64,000 nt of DNA from JAGXFP01 sp039714535 (GTDB lineage Bacteria > Desulfobacterota > Desulfobulbia > Desulfobulbales > JAGXFP01). Position numbers and translations under genes: made by a program. The notes under the pieces were generated by a model. That model was not told the DNA's origin. It was given only the letters and a program-made list of their open reading frames with translations, and did not search any database. The DNA is taken from NCBI GenBank assembly GCA_039714535.1, contig JBDLJC010000001.1, positions 82,807 to 146,806 of the forward strand, read 5' to 3'. Shown here piece after piece: positions 19,206 through 27,324 of the stretch; the stretch's first letter is position 1, and each line of letters starts with the position of its first letter.

Positions 19206-20124
19206 TGGCCGCTGCTCCCAGATAGTCAAAGGTCTCTCTGGCGATTAGCGCAGCGCCCAGGGCGGTGGTCATTTGCGGGAATTCCGGCACTACCACCTTG
19301 CGCATTAACTCAAATTCCAGGGCCTCAATAAGGCCAGCATTTAAGGCCGGGCCGCCATCAAAAAACACCGTGTCTTCAATGCCGACTCTTTTGGCCAGCC
19401 TGGTGACCCGCCGGGCAATGGAGTAATGGATGCCAGCCACCAGTTCCTCTCTGCCGTGACCGTTGGCCAGTAAACTGATTATCTCCGATTCGGCAAAGAC
19501 GGTACAGGTGCTGTTAATGGTCAGTGGCACCCCTTTGGCCTGCTTATGGCAGCCGCCCAGTTCCGATACATCCATCTCCAGGTTGCGGGCCGTCATTTCC
19601 AGAAACCGGCCGGTGCCGGCGGCGCATTTATCATTCATTGTAAAGTTTTTTACGTGTCCTTCCTGGTCCAGGCCAATGACTTTGAGATCCTGGCCACCGA
19701 TATTGATAATGGTCTTGACCTGGCCGGATTGCTCTGCCGCCTTGTTGGCGCCCATGGCATTGGCGGATATTTCACTGATAGATTCATCCGCCTCTTTAAA
19801 GAGCTTGCGGCCATAGCCGGTTGAAAAAATATAGACCACCTCCTGGCGGTCTATTTTTTCCCGGGCCAGGAGACCCTCAAAGGCGGCCAGGGTATTTTTA
19901 TGGAAGTGACTGCCGGTTGGCTGGTAGTCCTGGGCCACGACCTGGTCGCGGGCATCGGTTAAAACGATCTTGATAGTGGTAGAACCAACATCGATCCCGG
20001 CAAAATAATTGCAGTTCCCTGCGGCAGACCGCAGGGGATCTCCGTATGTAAGGTTGTGTTTATCAGATTCGCTCACTAACCCCGCAGCCTGCAGCGGGGA
20101 TTGCGTTTCGCTTTGCATGTTCAT
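19198..20124 (-). CDS. BadF/BadG/BcrA/BcrD-type ATPase, dehydratase/double-cubane activator
   Basis: This 308-aa ATPase of the acetate-kinase/hsp70 fold activates iron-sulfur partner enzymes by ATP-driven electron injection. Visible features are GIDVGSTTIKIVLTD, INIGGQDLKVI, and NDKCAAGTGRFLEMTA with a cluster-binding cysteine. A second cysteine in INSTCTVFAESEI would ligate the intersubunit [4Fe-4S] cluster. FFDGGPALNAGL and TALGAALIA complete the nucleotide site. Its ATG overlaps the stop of the dehydratase-like gene (TAATG), so it is almost certainly that protein's activator. Confidence 0.9.
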   Translation of the reverse strand: MNMQSETQSPLQAAGLVSESDKHNLTYGDPLRSAAGNCNYFAGIDVGSTTIKIVLTDARDQVVAQDYQPTGSHFHKNTLAAFEGLLAREKIDRQEVVYIFSTGYGRKLFKEADESISEISANAMGANKAAEQSGQVKTIINIGGQDLKVIGLDQEGHVKNFTMNDKCAAGTGRFLEMTARNLEMDVSELGGCHKQAKGVPLTINSTCTVFAESEIISLLANGHGREELVAGIHYSIARRVTRLAKRVGIEDTVFFDGGPALNAGLIEALEFELMRKVVVPEFPQMTTALGAALIARETFDYLGAAANG

Positions 20125-21401
20125 TAGTTCTTCCTCCTTCTGGCCTTGATCGATTCAATAAAGGCCTCAATCCTGGTCGATAATTGACCCAGGTCCTCGC
20201 TGCTGTAATCGGTCTCCAGATAGAGCATGGGTATCCCGGCCTCAGTCAAGGTATTACTGATCTGTTTCTGCTCCATCTCATAGGGCAGGCAACCTGAAAA
20301 GGCCTGATAGACAACACCCTCCACCCTATGGCTCTTTACCATCTCCTCAAGCTTCCGGTTACGATCCGTATTGGGGGTGAGGCAGGGGCAGGTACAGGGC
20401 TTGAGATAGCGGTCGGCCAGGGCCGGCACCATGTCATTGAGATTGGTTTCGTCATAGGCCACGGTATCGTAGAGCAGCCGGTTGGAGGAACAGACCTCGT
20501 CCGCCACAATGATGCCGCCGGCCTGCTCGACCAGGATCGGCACCTTGAGGTTGGGGAAAATAGGGGGGGAACCGGTCAACAGCAGGCGCGGGGCCTGGCG
20601 GTTAGTGATGGTAAGATCATTCTTGTTTCGCTCCTCCAGTTCCGCAATAAGCCTACGCACCGCCCGCCGCCAGCTCGCCATATCGTCAACAAAATAGGCG
20701 CTGGTCACCAGGAAGATATCTTTACCGAAGATGAGCGGTGTCTTGGCCCTGCGCAGTTCGTTGAGCTTGCGGAACAGGCGAGAGCACTCAGCCATTTCAG
20801 CAATTACGTCCTGGAGTTTGCTGGAGGTGATCTTGGTGCCGGTTATCTGTTGCAGATCAAGGGCGAATTTCTTGACCGATTCCTGCCAGTAGAACCTGGC
20901 GTCATCGCTATCCTTGGAGGAGGGCATCTCCAGGATGTAGACTGGATAGCCCATCTCTTTCAATATTTCAGCGCTTTTCTTTTTTTGATCGCAGGTGGTG
21001 GGCACCACCACCGATGCCATAGATTCACCCCAGAGGGACTGATTGAGATGCAACATCCCGGTGGTGGCCTTGACTACCGGGCAGGATTTGGCCGGCAGGA
21101 ACTCAGCGCCCACCTGATCATAGGCGTAGGCGCCGCTGCACATCCGCATGGGGGTCGCCCCGGCTGCATAGATCAGTTCATCCGGCACCTGGAGACATAT
21201 GGTGCCGATCACTTTTTTAGCGGTCGGCAGAGAGTGGCCGTCTTTATAAAGATTATGGAAAAGATCGTAAAAATATTTCATGGACACCGGGTTGTCCGGG
21301 AATTCCGTTAACCTTTGCAAGGTCTCCTCGGTTTCCATGGCCAGGTGGAGACCGGTGGTCTTTTGCATTCGGGCAAATCGTTTATCGGTATCACTTTGCA
21401 T
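20124..21401 (-). CDS. 2-hydroxyacyl-CoA dehydratase homologue, probable double-cubane cluster protein
   Basis: The 425-aa protein belongs to the HgdB/BcrB-type dehydratase/reductase superfamily. Cysteines align with cluster-ligand positions: Cys107 (AKSCPVVK), Cys137 (VPTTCDQ) and Cys371 (FSGCLPYE). Further cysteines at 88, 304 and in PCTCPC (336, 338, 340) exceed the three-ligand pattern of simple dehydratases. A single such gene plus an adjacent activator, without a second catalytic subunit, matches the organisation of double-cubane [8Fe-9S] proteins (relatives of E. coli YjiM/YjiL) rather than a two-subunit dehydratase. The start at 21401 gives an 11-nt overlap with the polyferredoxin gene. 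The true substrate is unknown. Confidence 0.75.
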   Translation of the reverse strand: MQSDTDKRFARMQKTTGLHLAMETEETLQRLTEFPDNPVSMKYFYDLFHNLYKDGHSLPTAKKVIGTICLQVPDELIYAAGATPMRMCSGAYAYDQVGAEFLPAKSCPVVKATTGMLHLNQSLWGESMASVVVPTTCDQKKKSAEILKEMGYPVYILEMPSSKDSDDARFYWQESVKKFALDLQQITGTKITSSKLQDVIAEMAECSRLFRKLNELRRAKTPLIFGKDIFLVTSAYFVDDMASWRRAVRRLIAELEERNKNDLTITNRQAPRLLLTGSPPIFPNLKVPILVEQAGGIIVADEVCSSNRLLYDTVAYDETNLNDMVPALADRYLKPCTCPCLTPNTDRNRKLEEMVKSHRVEGVVYQAFSGCLPYEMEQKQISNTLTEAGIPMLYLETDYSSEDLGQLSTRIEAFIESIKARRRKN

Positions 21402-22389
21402 TGTTATGCCCCTGCATTCTCTTAAAAAATCCCTCTTCCGTAGATTCATAGATTGGCAGGCCCAGGAACTTGACCTTTAAGCAGCCCTCTTCCGGGCACA
21501 TCTCCACACATTTGAAACACATCATGCAATCATCCTTAACAATATTTTTATGCTCCAGGTCATCGGCAATCGCCCTGATCCCAACATCGCAGGCCCGATA
21601 GCAGTTGCCGCAACGGGTGCATTTGGCGCCGTCCTTGCTGAGCCTCAACAGAGCAGCCTTGGCAAAGATATAATGAAAGGCGCTCATGGGGCAGAACAGG
21701 CAGAAAAAGCGTTTTTTGATAAAGGAGCCGGCCAGGAAAATACCGGTTATCAATAGGCCCAGAGCCGTGAAGATCATCTTGGTTTTAGAGCTCAGATCAA
21801 TGGCCAATTGGGAAAAGTCGCCGCTGAACAGGGGCAAGACGGTGCGGCCCGGGCAGATCATACAAAAGGGCACGCCAAAATCATGGTTGAGTTTGGGCAG
21901 GCCGAAAAATGAGTTGCCCATGCCCATCGGAATAAGGATCAACAGGGCCAGCAGGATATATTTTATTTTGCCGAGTCTTTGAAAGACCGGTTCCGAATAG
22001 TTACCATATCTGACCTTGAACCTGTTGCGGAGGGCGGTGAGCCAATCCTGGATAGTGCCCAGGGGACAGGCGAAGCCGCACCAGGCTTTATTGAAGACGA
22101 TAAAAAAGGCGAAAAAAGTAAGCAGTCCGACGAGGATGCCGATGCCCCGCCCGGAAAGATAACTTTTCCAAGGTGTTGCCATCTGGTGCTGAAGGCCGAA
22201 TAGATAGCAGGAACCGCCGCGATGCTCGGTAAAGATACAGCCAAAGGTCGGTAACTGGTCACCGATGTTGATGGCCAGATAACCGCCATAGACCAGGAGG
22301 ACAAAAGAGGCGGCCTGAAAATAGAAGCGGAAGCGGCTTAGGTTGGCGTTGTTGATTGCTCTTCTGAAACTTTTCAGCGCCTTACTCAT
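21391..22389 (-). CDS. NapH/CcoG-like membrane polyferredoxin
   Basis: This protein of about 332 aa has about five membrane helices. Cysteine motifs CGFACPLG, FCMICPGR and FCLFCPMS sit at the helix ends. Two C-terminal 4Fe-4S motifs follow: CTRCGNCYRACDVG and CMMCFKCVEMCPEEG. This is the NapH/NosR/CcoG-type electron-transfer design, moving electrons between the quinone pool or periplasm and cytoplasmic acceptors. ATG 22389 has GGGGGA upstream and overlaps the preceding stop by 8 nt. Its position next to the double-cubane-type enzyme suggests that it supplies or removes electrons for it. Confidence 0.85.
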   Translation of the reverse strand: MSKALKSFRRAINNANLSRFRFYFQAASFVLLVYGGYLAINIGDQLPTFGCIFTEHRGGSCYLFGLQHQMATPWKSYLSGRGIGILVGLLTFFAFFIVFNKAWCGFACPLGTIQDWLTALRNRFKVRYGNYSEPVFQRLGKIKYILLALLILIPMGMGNSFFGLPKLNHDFGVPFCMICPGRTVLPLFSGDFSQLAIDLSSKTKMIFTALGLLITGIFLAGSFIKKRFFCLFCPMSAFHYIFAKAALLRLSKDGAKCTRCGNCYRACDVGIRAIADDLEHKNIVKDDCMMCFKCVEMCPEEGCLKVKFLGLPIYESTEEGFFKRMQGHNNAK

Positions 22390-23446
22390 CAAGGGAAATC
22401 CCCCGATAAGGTTTTTTGCGCCGTTCCCGGTAGAAGTAGATACCACCGCCGGTGAAGGTAAAGCCCAGCAGACCGATCATCAGCCCCAGTCCGTAGGATG
22501 AGTAATCCGCCCGGGCCGGGGAATAATGCCAGGGTAGGGTGGTGATATAACGAACCCGCTCATATTCCATGTCTTTGAAGACCCCTTGCTCTTCAGCCTC
22601 ATAGAAGGCGGTCACCAGAAATTTGCCCCTCTTGGTTCGCTTGAAATCAGACCATTTTGTCGGATAGTAGTCTCGGATCAACTGCAGGGAGGCGGAACCA
22701 TTTTTATCGGTGACCACTTCCTTGACCCACTTTTCTGCGGTCTGCAATTGGACCTTGGCTCCAATCAATGGTTTACCGTAGCTCAACGCGGTAATGGTCA
22801 GCATTTGGCCGGAGGTCACCTTGGCATGAAAGTTGGAGTCCCAGAGATCAGCGATGATAATCTCAAGGGGCAGAGTATTCAGGGCTTGGGGTTGGGTGCG
22901 TTCCATATCAAATTTATGATCGTGCCCCCATCCACAGCTATGGTGCATGGTCAGCCATTGGGCCGAACGAACCACCAGAACATGGTCTTCCACGCCCTGC
23001 TCAAGCAGATAAACATTGTTGGCCCCATGCCCCGGCCCCTCGCCAAAAGGGGTTGGAAAAGAAAGGTTGGGCTTGACTCCCAACTGCAGGGTCGGCTGGA
23101 TGATTGAGCCATCCGGGCGACGGACAAAGGCCTCTATTTGGGCCAGGCGTTGGTGTCCGTTAAAGTAATAGGTGCGAACCGGTTGGGGACGATGCTCGGA
23201 TTCCTGGGCCGGGCGCTGGCCCTGCTGCCTTCTCTGGCCTCCTCTGGCAGCAGCCCTTACTGGTTGGGCGCCATGTTGTTCACATTTTTCTGCATTCAGA
23301 GCCGGGGCGGGGGAGAGACGTAAAGGTGTTAGCCTCCGGGCCTGGGCCTGCCCCACGCTCATGGTCAAGAACAAAGCAACGATCACCGTCAGGCAGCAGG
23401 GTAAGTGGCATCTCTTCATAGTTATCCAGCTCTGGCGGGAAGCCAT
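22382..23446 (-). CDS. Membrane-anchored periplasmic protein, DUF4198-like, histidine-rich
   Basis: The 354-aa protein has a signal peptide (LTVIVALFLTMSVGQAQA), then an Arg/Gln-rich linker of about 60 residues. An Ig-like/DUF4198-type domain follows, with a possible metal site in MHHSCGWGHDHKF. A C-terminal membrane anchor (YGLGLMIGLLGFTFTGGGIYFY) ends in a basic tail. Its ATG shares a base with the receptor stop codon (TAATG) and has GGAGG upstream. DUF4198-like proteins often sit next to nickel/cobalt or other metal uptake genes, so periplasmic ligand or metal handling is inferred. A later Met (23419) would give a more usual signal-peptide start. Confidence 0.7.
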   Translation of the reverse strand: MASRQSWITMKRCHLPCCLTVIVALFLTMSVGQAQARRLTPLRLSPAPALNAEKCEQHGAQPVRAAARGGQRRQQGQRPAQESEHRPQPVRTYYFNGHQRLAQIEAFVRRPDGSIIQPTLQLGVKPNLSFPTPFGEGPGHGANNVYLLEQGVEDHVLVVRSAQWLTMHHSCGWGHDHKFDMERTQPQALNTLPLEIIIADLWDSNFHAKVTSGQMLTITALSYGKPLIGAKVQLQTAEKWVKEVVTDKNGSASLQLIRDYYPTKWSDFKRTKRGKFLVTAFYEAEEQGVFKDMEYERVRYITTLPWHYSPARADYSSYGLGLMIGLLGFTFTGGGIYFYRERRKKPYRGISLDE

Positions 23447-25482
23447 TATTTACTGCTGCCTCCAAACCTGTAGGAGAGACCGGCAAAAACTGTCAGTGGC
23501 GCCCCGGAATAAAGGTTCATCCCGGCGCTATCGTCACTTACATAAGCGGCGTATTGTTCGTCGGTCAGATTGAGGACATGGCTCCATGCCGACCAGTTTT
23601 GCCAGTCATAGCCGACTCGCAGGTTGAACAGGGTCGGTCTGGTGTATTGGTGGAGATTGGCATCATCGGCATACTGTGAGCTGATCTCATCCATTTCAAG
23701 TTCCACCTCCAGATTACGGGTCGGGATAATGGTAAGCCTGGTATTGAGATGGTGTTTCGGAGACCGGGGCTGCCGGTTGCCGCTGTAATCGACGCCACCG
23801 GTGGTATAAACATCGTACTCGTTGAGGGCGTAGGTGTAGGCCACGGTCAACCGGACGTTGGCGCTGGGGGCGATGGCCGCCATGATCTCGGCGCCTTCCT
23901 GGGAAGACTCTCCGGCGTTGACGTACTTGGTGTTAGGGAAGGGATCATTGTTGACGACAATCTTGTCGGTGATATCCATCGAATAAATTGAGGTGTCGAG
24001 TTTCAAGCGCTTCTGCCAGAAGACGGTCCGCAGGCCAACTTCATAATTTTTGGCCTCTTCCGCTTGCAGTTCATTGTTGTCATAACGAGAGGTCCACAGC
24101 TGGCTGGTAGTCGGGACGACAAAGCCTTCCGAGTAACTGAGATAACCGTTCACTGATGGTGAGATGTCGTAGGTCAGTCCAACCTTGGGGCTGAATTTGG
24201 AGAATTTCTTGTCGACGCCTGTACCGCCCAATAAGTCGTCAACTTCATATTTGGCTGAGTCATAACGGCCGCCGACGATGAACCTCAGATTTTCAAGAGG
24301 CGAGGTTTCCAGCTGTAGATAGGGGGCGCTTACCCTGGTCGTGATGTCATAGGATTTGTCAAGGCCCAGAAGGGTGTATGAGGTGTAAAGGTTCAGGAGT
24401 AAGTCCTTGCTCACATCCAGATCGAAACTGTTGGTCTCCTTGCTGCCGCTGACCATATCGAGGCCGGTGATGATCTTGCTGCGGCCCAGGGAGAAATTAT
24501 GGCTGTATAAAAGCTGCAGGTCAAGATCCTGGGTGTCAGAGGTTGTCATGCTGCCAACATAGACTGGACCTTGTTGACGAATACTGTAATTGGGGATGCC
24601 CTCTGTTTCGATATCGCGAAGGGCCAGAGTGGCGCTTAACTCTGATTCAGTAAAAAAATAGTTGTAGGACAGGGCTGGAGCAATTTTGTCGGTTTTACTA
24701 TAGGTGAAAGTCTGGTAACTGTGCTGCCAATCGCTGTAGAAATCGACTTCGCTCAAGGTGCCTGGAGATTCTTTTTCAGAGCTGAGTAAATCGATTTTGA
24801 ATGACAGCAGCGACTCATCGTTCGGGGTGAAATTGGTTTTAATCGTGCCGGCCTTTTTATCCAAAGCGTTGTTGTCGCGCCAGCTTTCGCTGTCAACCAG
24901 GCTCAGATCGATATTGAATCCCAGGGGGCCACTGCCGCCGCTGCCGGAAAGACCGCTGCGCCACTGCTGATAAGTTCCCAACTCGCTCCATATTTTAACC
25001 TGGGGCTCTGCTGATGGGGTCTTGGTGATCACATTGATGATGCCGCCGATGGCATTGCTGCCGTACAGGGCGGAGGCCGGACCCTTAATGATCTCGATCC
25101 TGGCAATATTGTCGCCGTTCATTTGGCTGAACTGACTGGAACTGCCGGAACCATAGCTGGCGGTCGGCACCCCATCAAGCAAGACGATGGTGTACGGATT
25201 GGTAAAATGGGTCGGGACCCTGATGGCGGTCAACTCTGCTTCTCCGCCAAGGTTCTGGGAGTTGATGCCCGGCAAGCGGCTCAGGAAGTCGGTGGGGTTA
25301 CGGGCTTTAACCTTTTCCAGTTCCGGTTCGGAGAGCACATTGACGGCGACCGTGGTGTCTTTAATCTTCTCGCTGACCCGGGAGGCCGTTACCACCACTT
25401 CATCAAGCTCCGCTTGTAATTCCGCCGCATTCAACCACCCCGGCATCAGGGTTATCGTCATAATCATCAATAGGTATCGCAC
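23446..25482 (-). CDS. TonB-dependent outer-membrane receptor
   Basis: The 678-aa protein imports a bound ligand across the outer membrane using TonB. After a signal peptide ending near NAAE comes the TonB-box-like region ELDEVVVTASRVSE. The plug domain follows (PTDFLSRLPGINSQNLGG, IVLLDGVPTASYGSG, IEIIKGPASALYGSNAIGGIINVITK), then a 22-strand-type barrel with YLSYSEGFVVPTTSQLW and NLTDEQYAAYVSDD. The GTG at 25480-25482 is chosen as the start because AAGGAG stands just upstream. The frame is open further back. It resembles the cobalamin/iron/catecholate receptor group, but the ligand cannot be read from sequence. Confidence 0.93.
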   Translation of the reverse strand: MRYLLMIMTITLMPGWLNAAELQAELDEVVVTASRVSEKIKDTTVAVNVLSEPELEKVKARNPTDFLSRLPGINSQNLGGEAELTAIRVPTHFTNPYTIVLLDGVPTASYGSGSSSQFSQMNGDNIARIEIIKGPASALYGSNAIGGIINVITKTPSAEPQVKIWSELGTYQQWRSGLSGSGGSGPLGFNIDLSLVDSESWRDNNALDKKAGTIKTNFTPNDESLLSFKIDLLSSEKESPGTLSEVDFYSDWQHSYQTFTYSKTDKIAPALSYNYFFTESELSATLALRDIETEGIPNYSIRQQGPVYVGSMTTSDTQDLDLQLLYSHNFSLGRSKIITGLDMVSGSKETNSFDLDVSKDLLLNLYTSYTLLGLDKSYDITTRVSAPYLQLETSPLENLRFIVGGRYDSAKYEVDDLLGGTGVDKKFSKFSPKVGLTYDISPSVNGYLSYSEGFVVPTTSQLWTSRYDNNELQAEEAKNYEVGLRTVFWQKRLKLDTSIYSMDITDKIVVNNDPFPNTKYVNAGESSQEGAEIMAAIAPSANVRLTVAYTYALNEYDVYTTGGVDYSGNRQPRSPKHHLNTRLTIIPTRNLEVELEMDEISSQYADDANLHQYTRPTLFNLRVGYDWQNWSAWSHVLNLTDEQYAAYVSDDSAGMNLYSGAPLTVFAGLSYRFGGSSK

Positions 25483-25563
25483 TAATATCTCCTTGGAATA
25501 TTTTAAAAAATAAAAATGGCAGTGGTGCTGTCTTTCAATAATTGGACCAGATTTAAGTAAATT

Positions 25564-25590
25564 CAACCCTACCACCATGTAGCAGGGTTG
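25564..25590. promoter_or_regulatory. Candidate operator upstream of the receptor operon
   Basis: CAACCCT (25564-25570) and AGGGTTG (25584-25590) form a perfect 7-bp inverted repeat with a 13-nt spacer, in the divergent region. On the minus strand the distal arm continues as TTGAAT, which could serve as a -35 element with AATTAT 17 nt later. The sequence does not resemble a Fur box. Confidence 0.4.
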
Positions 25591-25706
25591 AAAATGTGGC
25601 AAATTGTCGCAGGATGATCAAATTGCTTAGTTGGGAAAGTTAGCTAGGGTGGTAATTGCGGCTAGGAGTTGTCTGTCGCGGTGGGAATTATTTTTAACAA
25701 AGCAAA

Positions 25707-25736
25707 TTGACACCCAAAAAATTGTGTGAATAGAAT
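25707..25736 (+). promoter_or_regulatory. Sigma-70-type promoter of the pentaheme cytochrome gene
   Basis: A perfect TTGACA (25707-25712) and TAGAAT (25731-25736) are separated by 18 nt and lie about 105 nt upstream of the ATG at 25842. Confidence 0.6.
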
Positions 25737-25841
25737 TAATCCAGATGATGATCTTTTAAATCAAGTTAAATTAAGAGGAGGGCTAAAACAACAGGTCTAA
25801 GGTGGTGTTTATGGAGAGATCATTCAAATTTGGAGGGAGAG

Positions 25842-27062
25842 ATGAAGAGGGTTAAATATGGGCCGGCAGTGCTGGCGGTGTTATTTTTTGTCGTTCTATC
25901 GGTTCCACTAACGGGAACGGCAAGAGAGGCAAACACTATTGATGAACTGGTTGGCATGTTCGATGATGCCAAATGTGGAGATTGCCACGCAGAGCTTTAT
26001 GAACAATGGCAGAAATCCTGGCATGCCAAGGCGGTAGTCTCGTCCCTTAAAGGGATGCGTAATTTTATTAAAGTAGGTTTGGCCAAGGAATGGAATAAGC
26101 CCGTCGATCGGACCCAGATTTTAAAATGCCTGGATTGTCACGCTCCAGCGGTTAATTTTGCCTCGGATAAACTGGCTAAGAAGATTGGTGGTTTGATCGT
26201 GACCGCTTTTGAAAAGAAGGGCACGAAAGCTGGTAACAAGGCCAAGGCCCAATTGGCTCGTTTGAATGTCGGCTGTCTGTCCTGCCATAATATCAAGGCC
26301 ACCAGTGTGGCCCGGGGCTTGCGGGGCGATCCGGTCAAGGGTGCGGTTTATGGCCCCCATGGCTATGATTCGGACGGGCATACCACCATCGAAAGTGTCG
26401 AACTTACCCGTTCGCTGTTCTGCATGCAGTGCCATGGTAAATATAATGCCCCGGACGGCGAGACCATCCAGTGCAATACCCTTTCCGGCAGCTATCAGAA
26501 CACCTACTACAATTTGGGTGGATCCCAAACCTGCCAAGAGTGCCATATGAAGAAAGGCCATCTGTTCCCCGGTGGTCATGATCTGGAGATGGTTAAGCAG
26601 GGTCTGGGCCTTGAGGTCCAGGTCACCCCATACCAGCATCTGCCCGGTAAAGTCCCCGGGGTGAAGAACAAGAAAGCCTGGGTGCCCAGTGCCGTTGTCA
26701 CCGCTCTTGTCGAAAACAAGTCCGGCCATCGGGTTCCGGACGGCTGACTGTGGTCAGGCAAAGTGGTCCTGGATGTGACCGCAAAAGATGACAAAGGCAA
26801 GGAACTCTTTAAGGCAGACAAAACCTGGTTTGAAATCGGCGTTGATACCGATCGCTTTATGCGCTATGGCGCTTGGCAGATCAAGGAAATTATCGACCTG
26901 ACCCTTCCTCCGATGCAGACCCAGACCGAGCAGTACCTGATGCATTTCACCACCGAGACCGAGAAGGTCAATATCGAAGTGAAACTCTGGTATTATATCA
27001 GCGGCGGTAAGGGGGACGTGATCTACAGTTTCAACAAAACCCTGGAATTTGAGCTGGAATAA
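25842..27062 (+). CDS. Pentaheme c-type cytochrome with in-frame UGA (probable selenocysteine 302)
   Basis: A signal peptide (LAVLFFVVLSVPLTGTA) precedes five CXXCH haem sites at residues 45, 96, 145, 194 and 231 (CGDCH, CLDCH, CLSCH, CMQCH, CQECH). The reading frame is interrupted by a single TGA at 26745-26747, after SGHRVPDG. It continues in the same frame as LWSGKVVLDVTAKDDKGKE to a natural TAA at 27062. The downstream half lacks its own start signal and completes the beta-rich C-terminal domain seen in such cytochromes. A hairpin fits a bacterial SECIS position. I recall Sec-containing multihaem cytochromes of the ExtKL type in Geobacterales. A nonsense mutation is the alternative. GGAGGGAGAG precedes the ATG. 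Confidence 0.85.
26750..26782 (+). promoter_or_regulatory. Candidate bacterial SECIS hairpin
   Basis: GTGGTCA (26750-26756) pairs with TGACCGC (26776-26782) over 7 bp with one G-U, starting two bases after the UGA. The G-rich apical part is centred about 19 nt from the UGA, which is the distance used by SelB-dependent bSECIS elements. The fold was found by eye only. Confidence 0.55.
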
Positions 27063-27086
27063 ACAAAACAGCAGCTCAATAAAAAA

Positions 27087-27114
27087 GCCCCGGCAATGAG
27101 CCGGGGCTTTTTTT
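27087..27114 (+). terminator. Terminator after the cytochrome gene
   Basis: GCCCCGGC (27087-27094) and GCCGGGGC (27100-27107) form a perfect stem with a 5-nt loop, followed by a T7 run. It stands 25 nt after the downstream TAA, not after the UGA, which supports the two halves being one gene. Confidence 0.95.
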
Positions 27115-27324
27115 GTTTTAACTATTGCCTATCTGGCCTGACTAATAATCAACAAAGGCAATATCAACCGAAGGACGCATGGTTGATTGGGGCGCCATCA
27201 CCTGAAATTAAGTGGCGGCCCGCAGGGAAATTCCGTTATATAACCTAAAGTTCTTCATCGGTAAATAAGTTGCCAGAATCTGCGCTTTAGCAGACCTGGG
27301 AGGGTTTAAAATATCACGAGAATT

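Noticed and set aside
20124..21401. Benzoyl-CoA reductase or two-subunit 2-hydroxyacyl-CoA dehydratase
   Set aside because: Only one catalytic gene is present, no CoA transferase or second subunit lies nearby, and extra cysteines occur.
25483..25560. Cobalamin riboswitch upstream of the TonB receptor (ACCACTGCC resembles a B12 box)
   Set aside because: Only a partial box is present, without the other conserved helices, and the leader is too short.
26748..27062. Treating the part after the UGA as a separate small gene, or the cytochrome as a plain truncation
   Set aside because: The frame is identical across the UGA, the second half has no ribosome site at a sensible start, the protein fold is completed only when joined, and the terminator follows the second stop.
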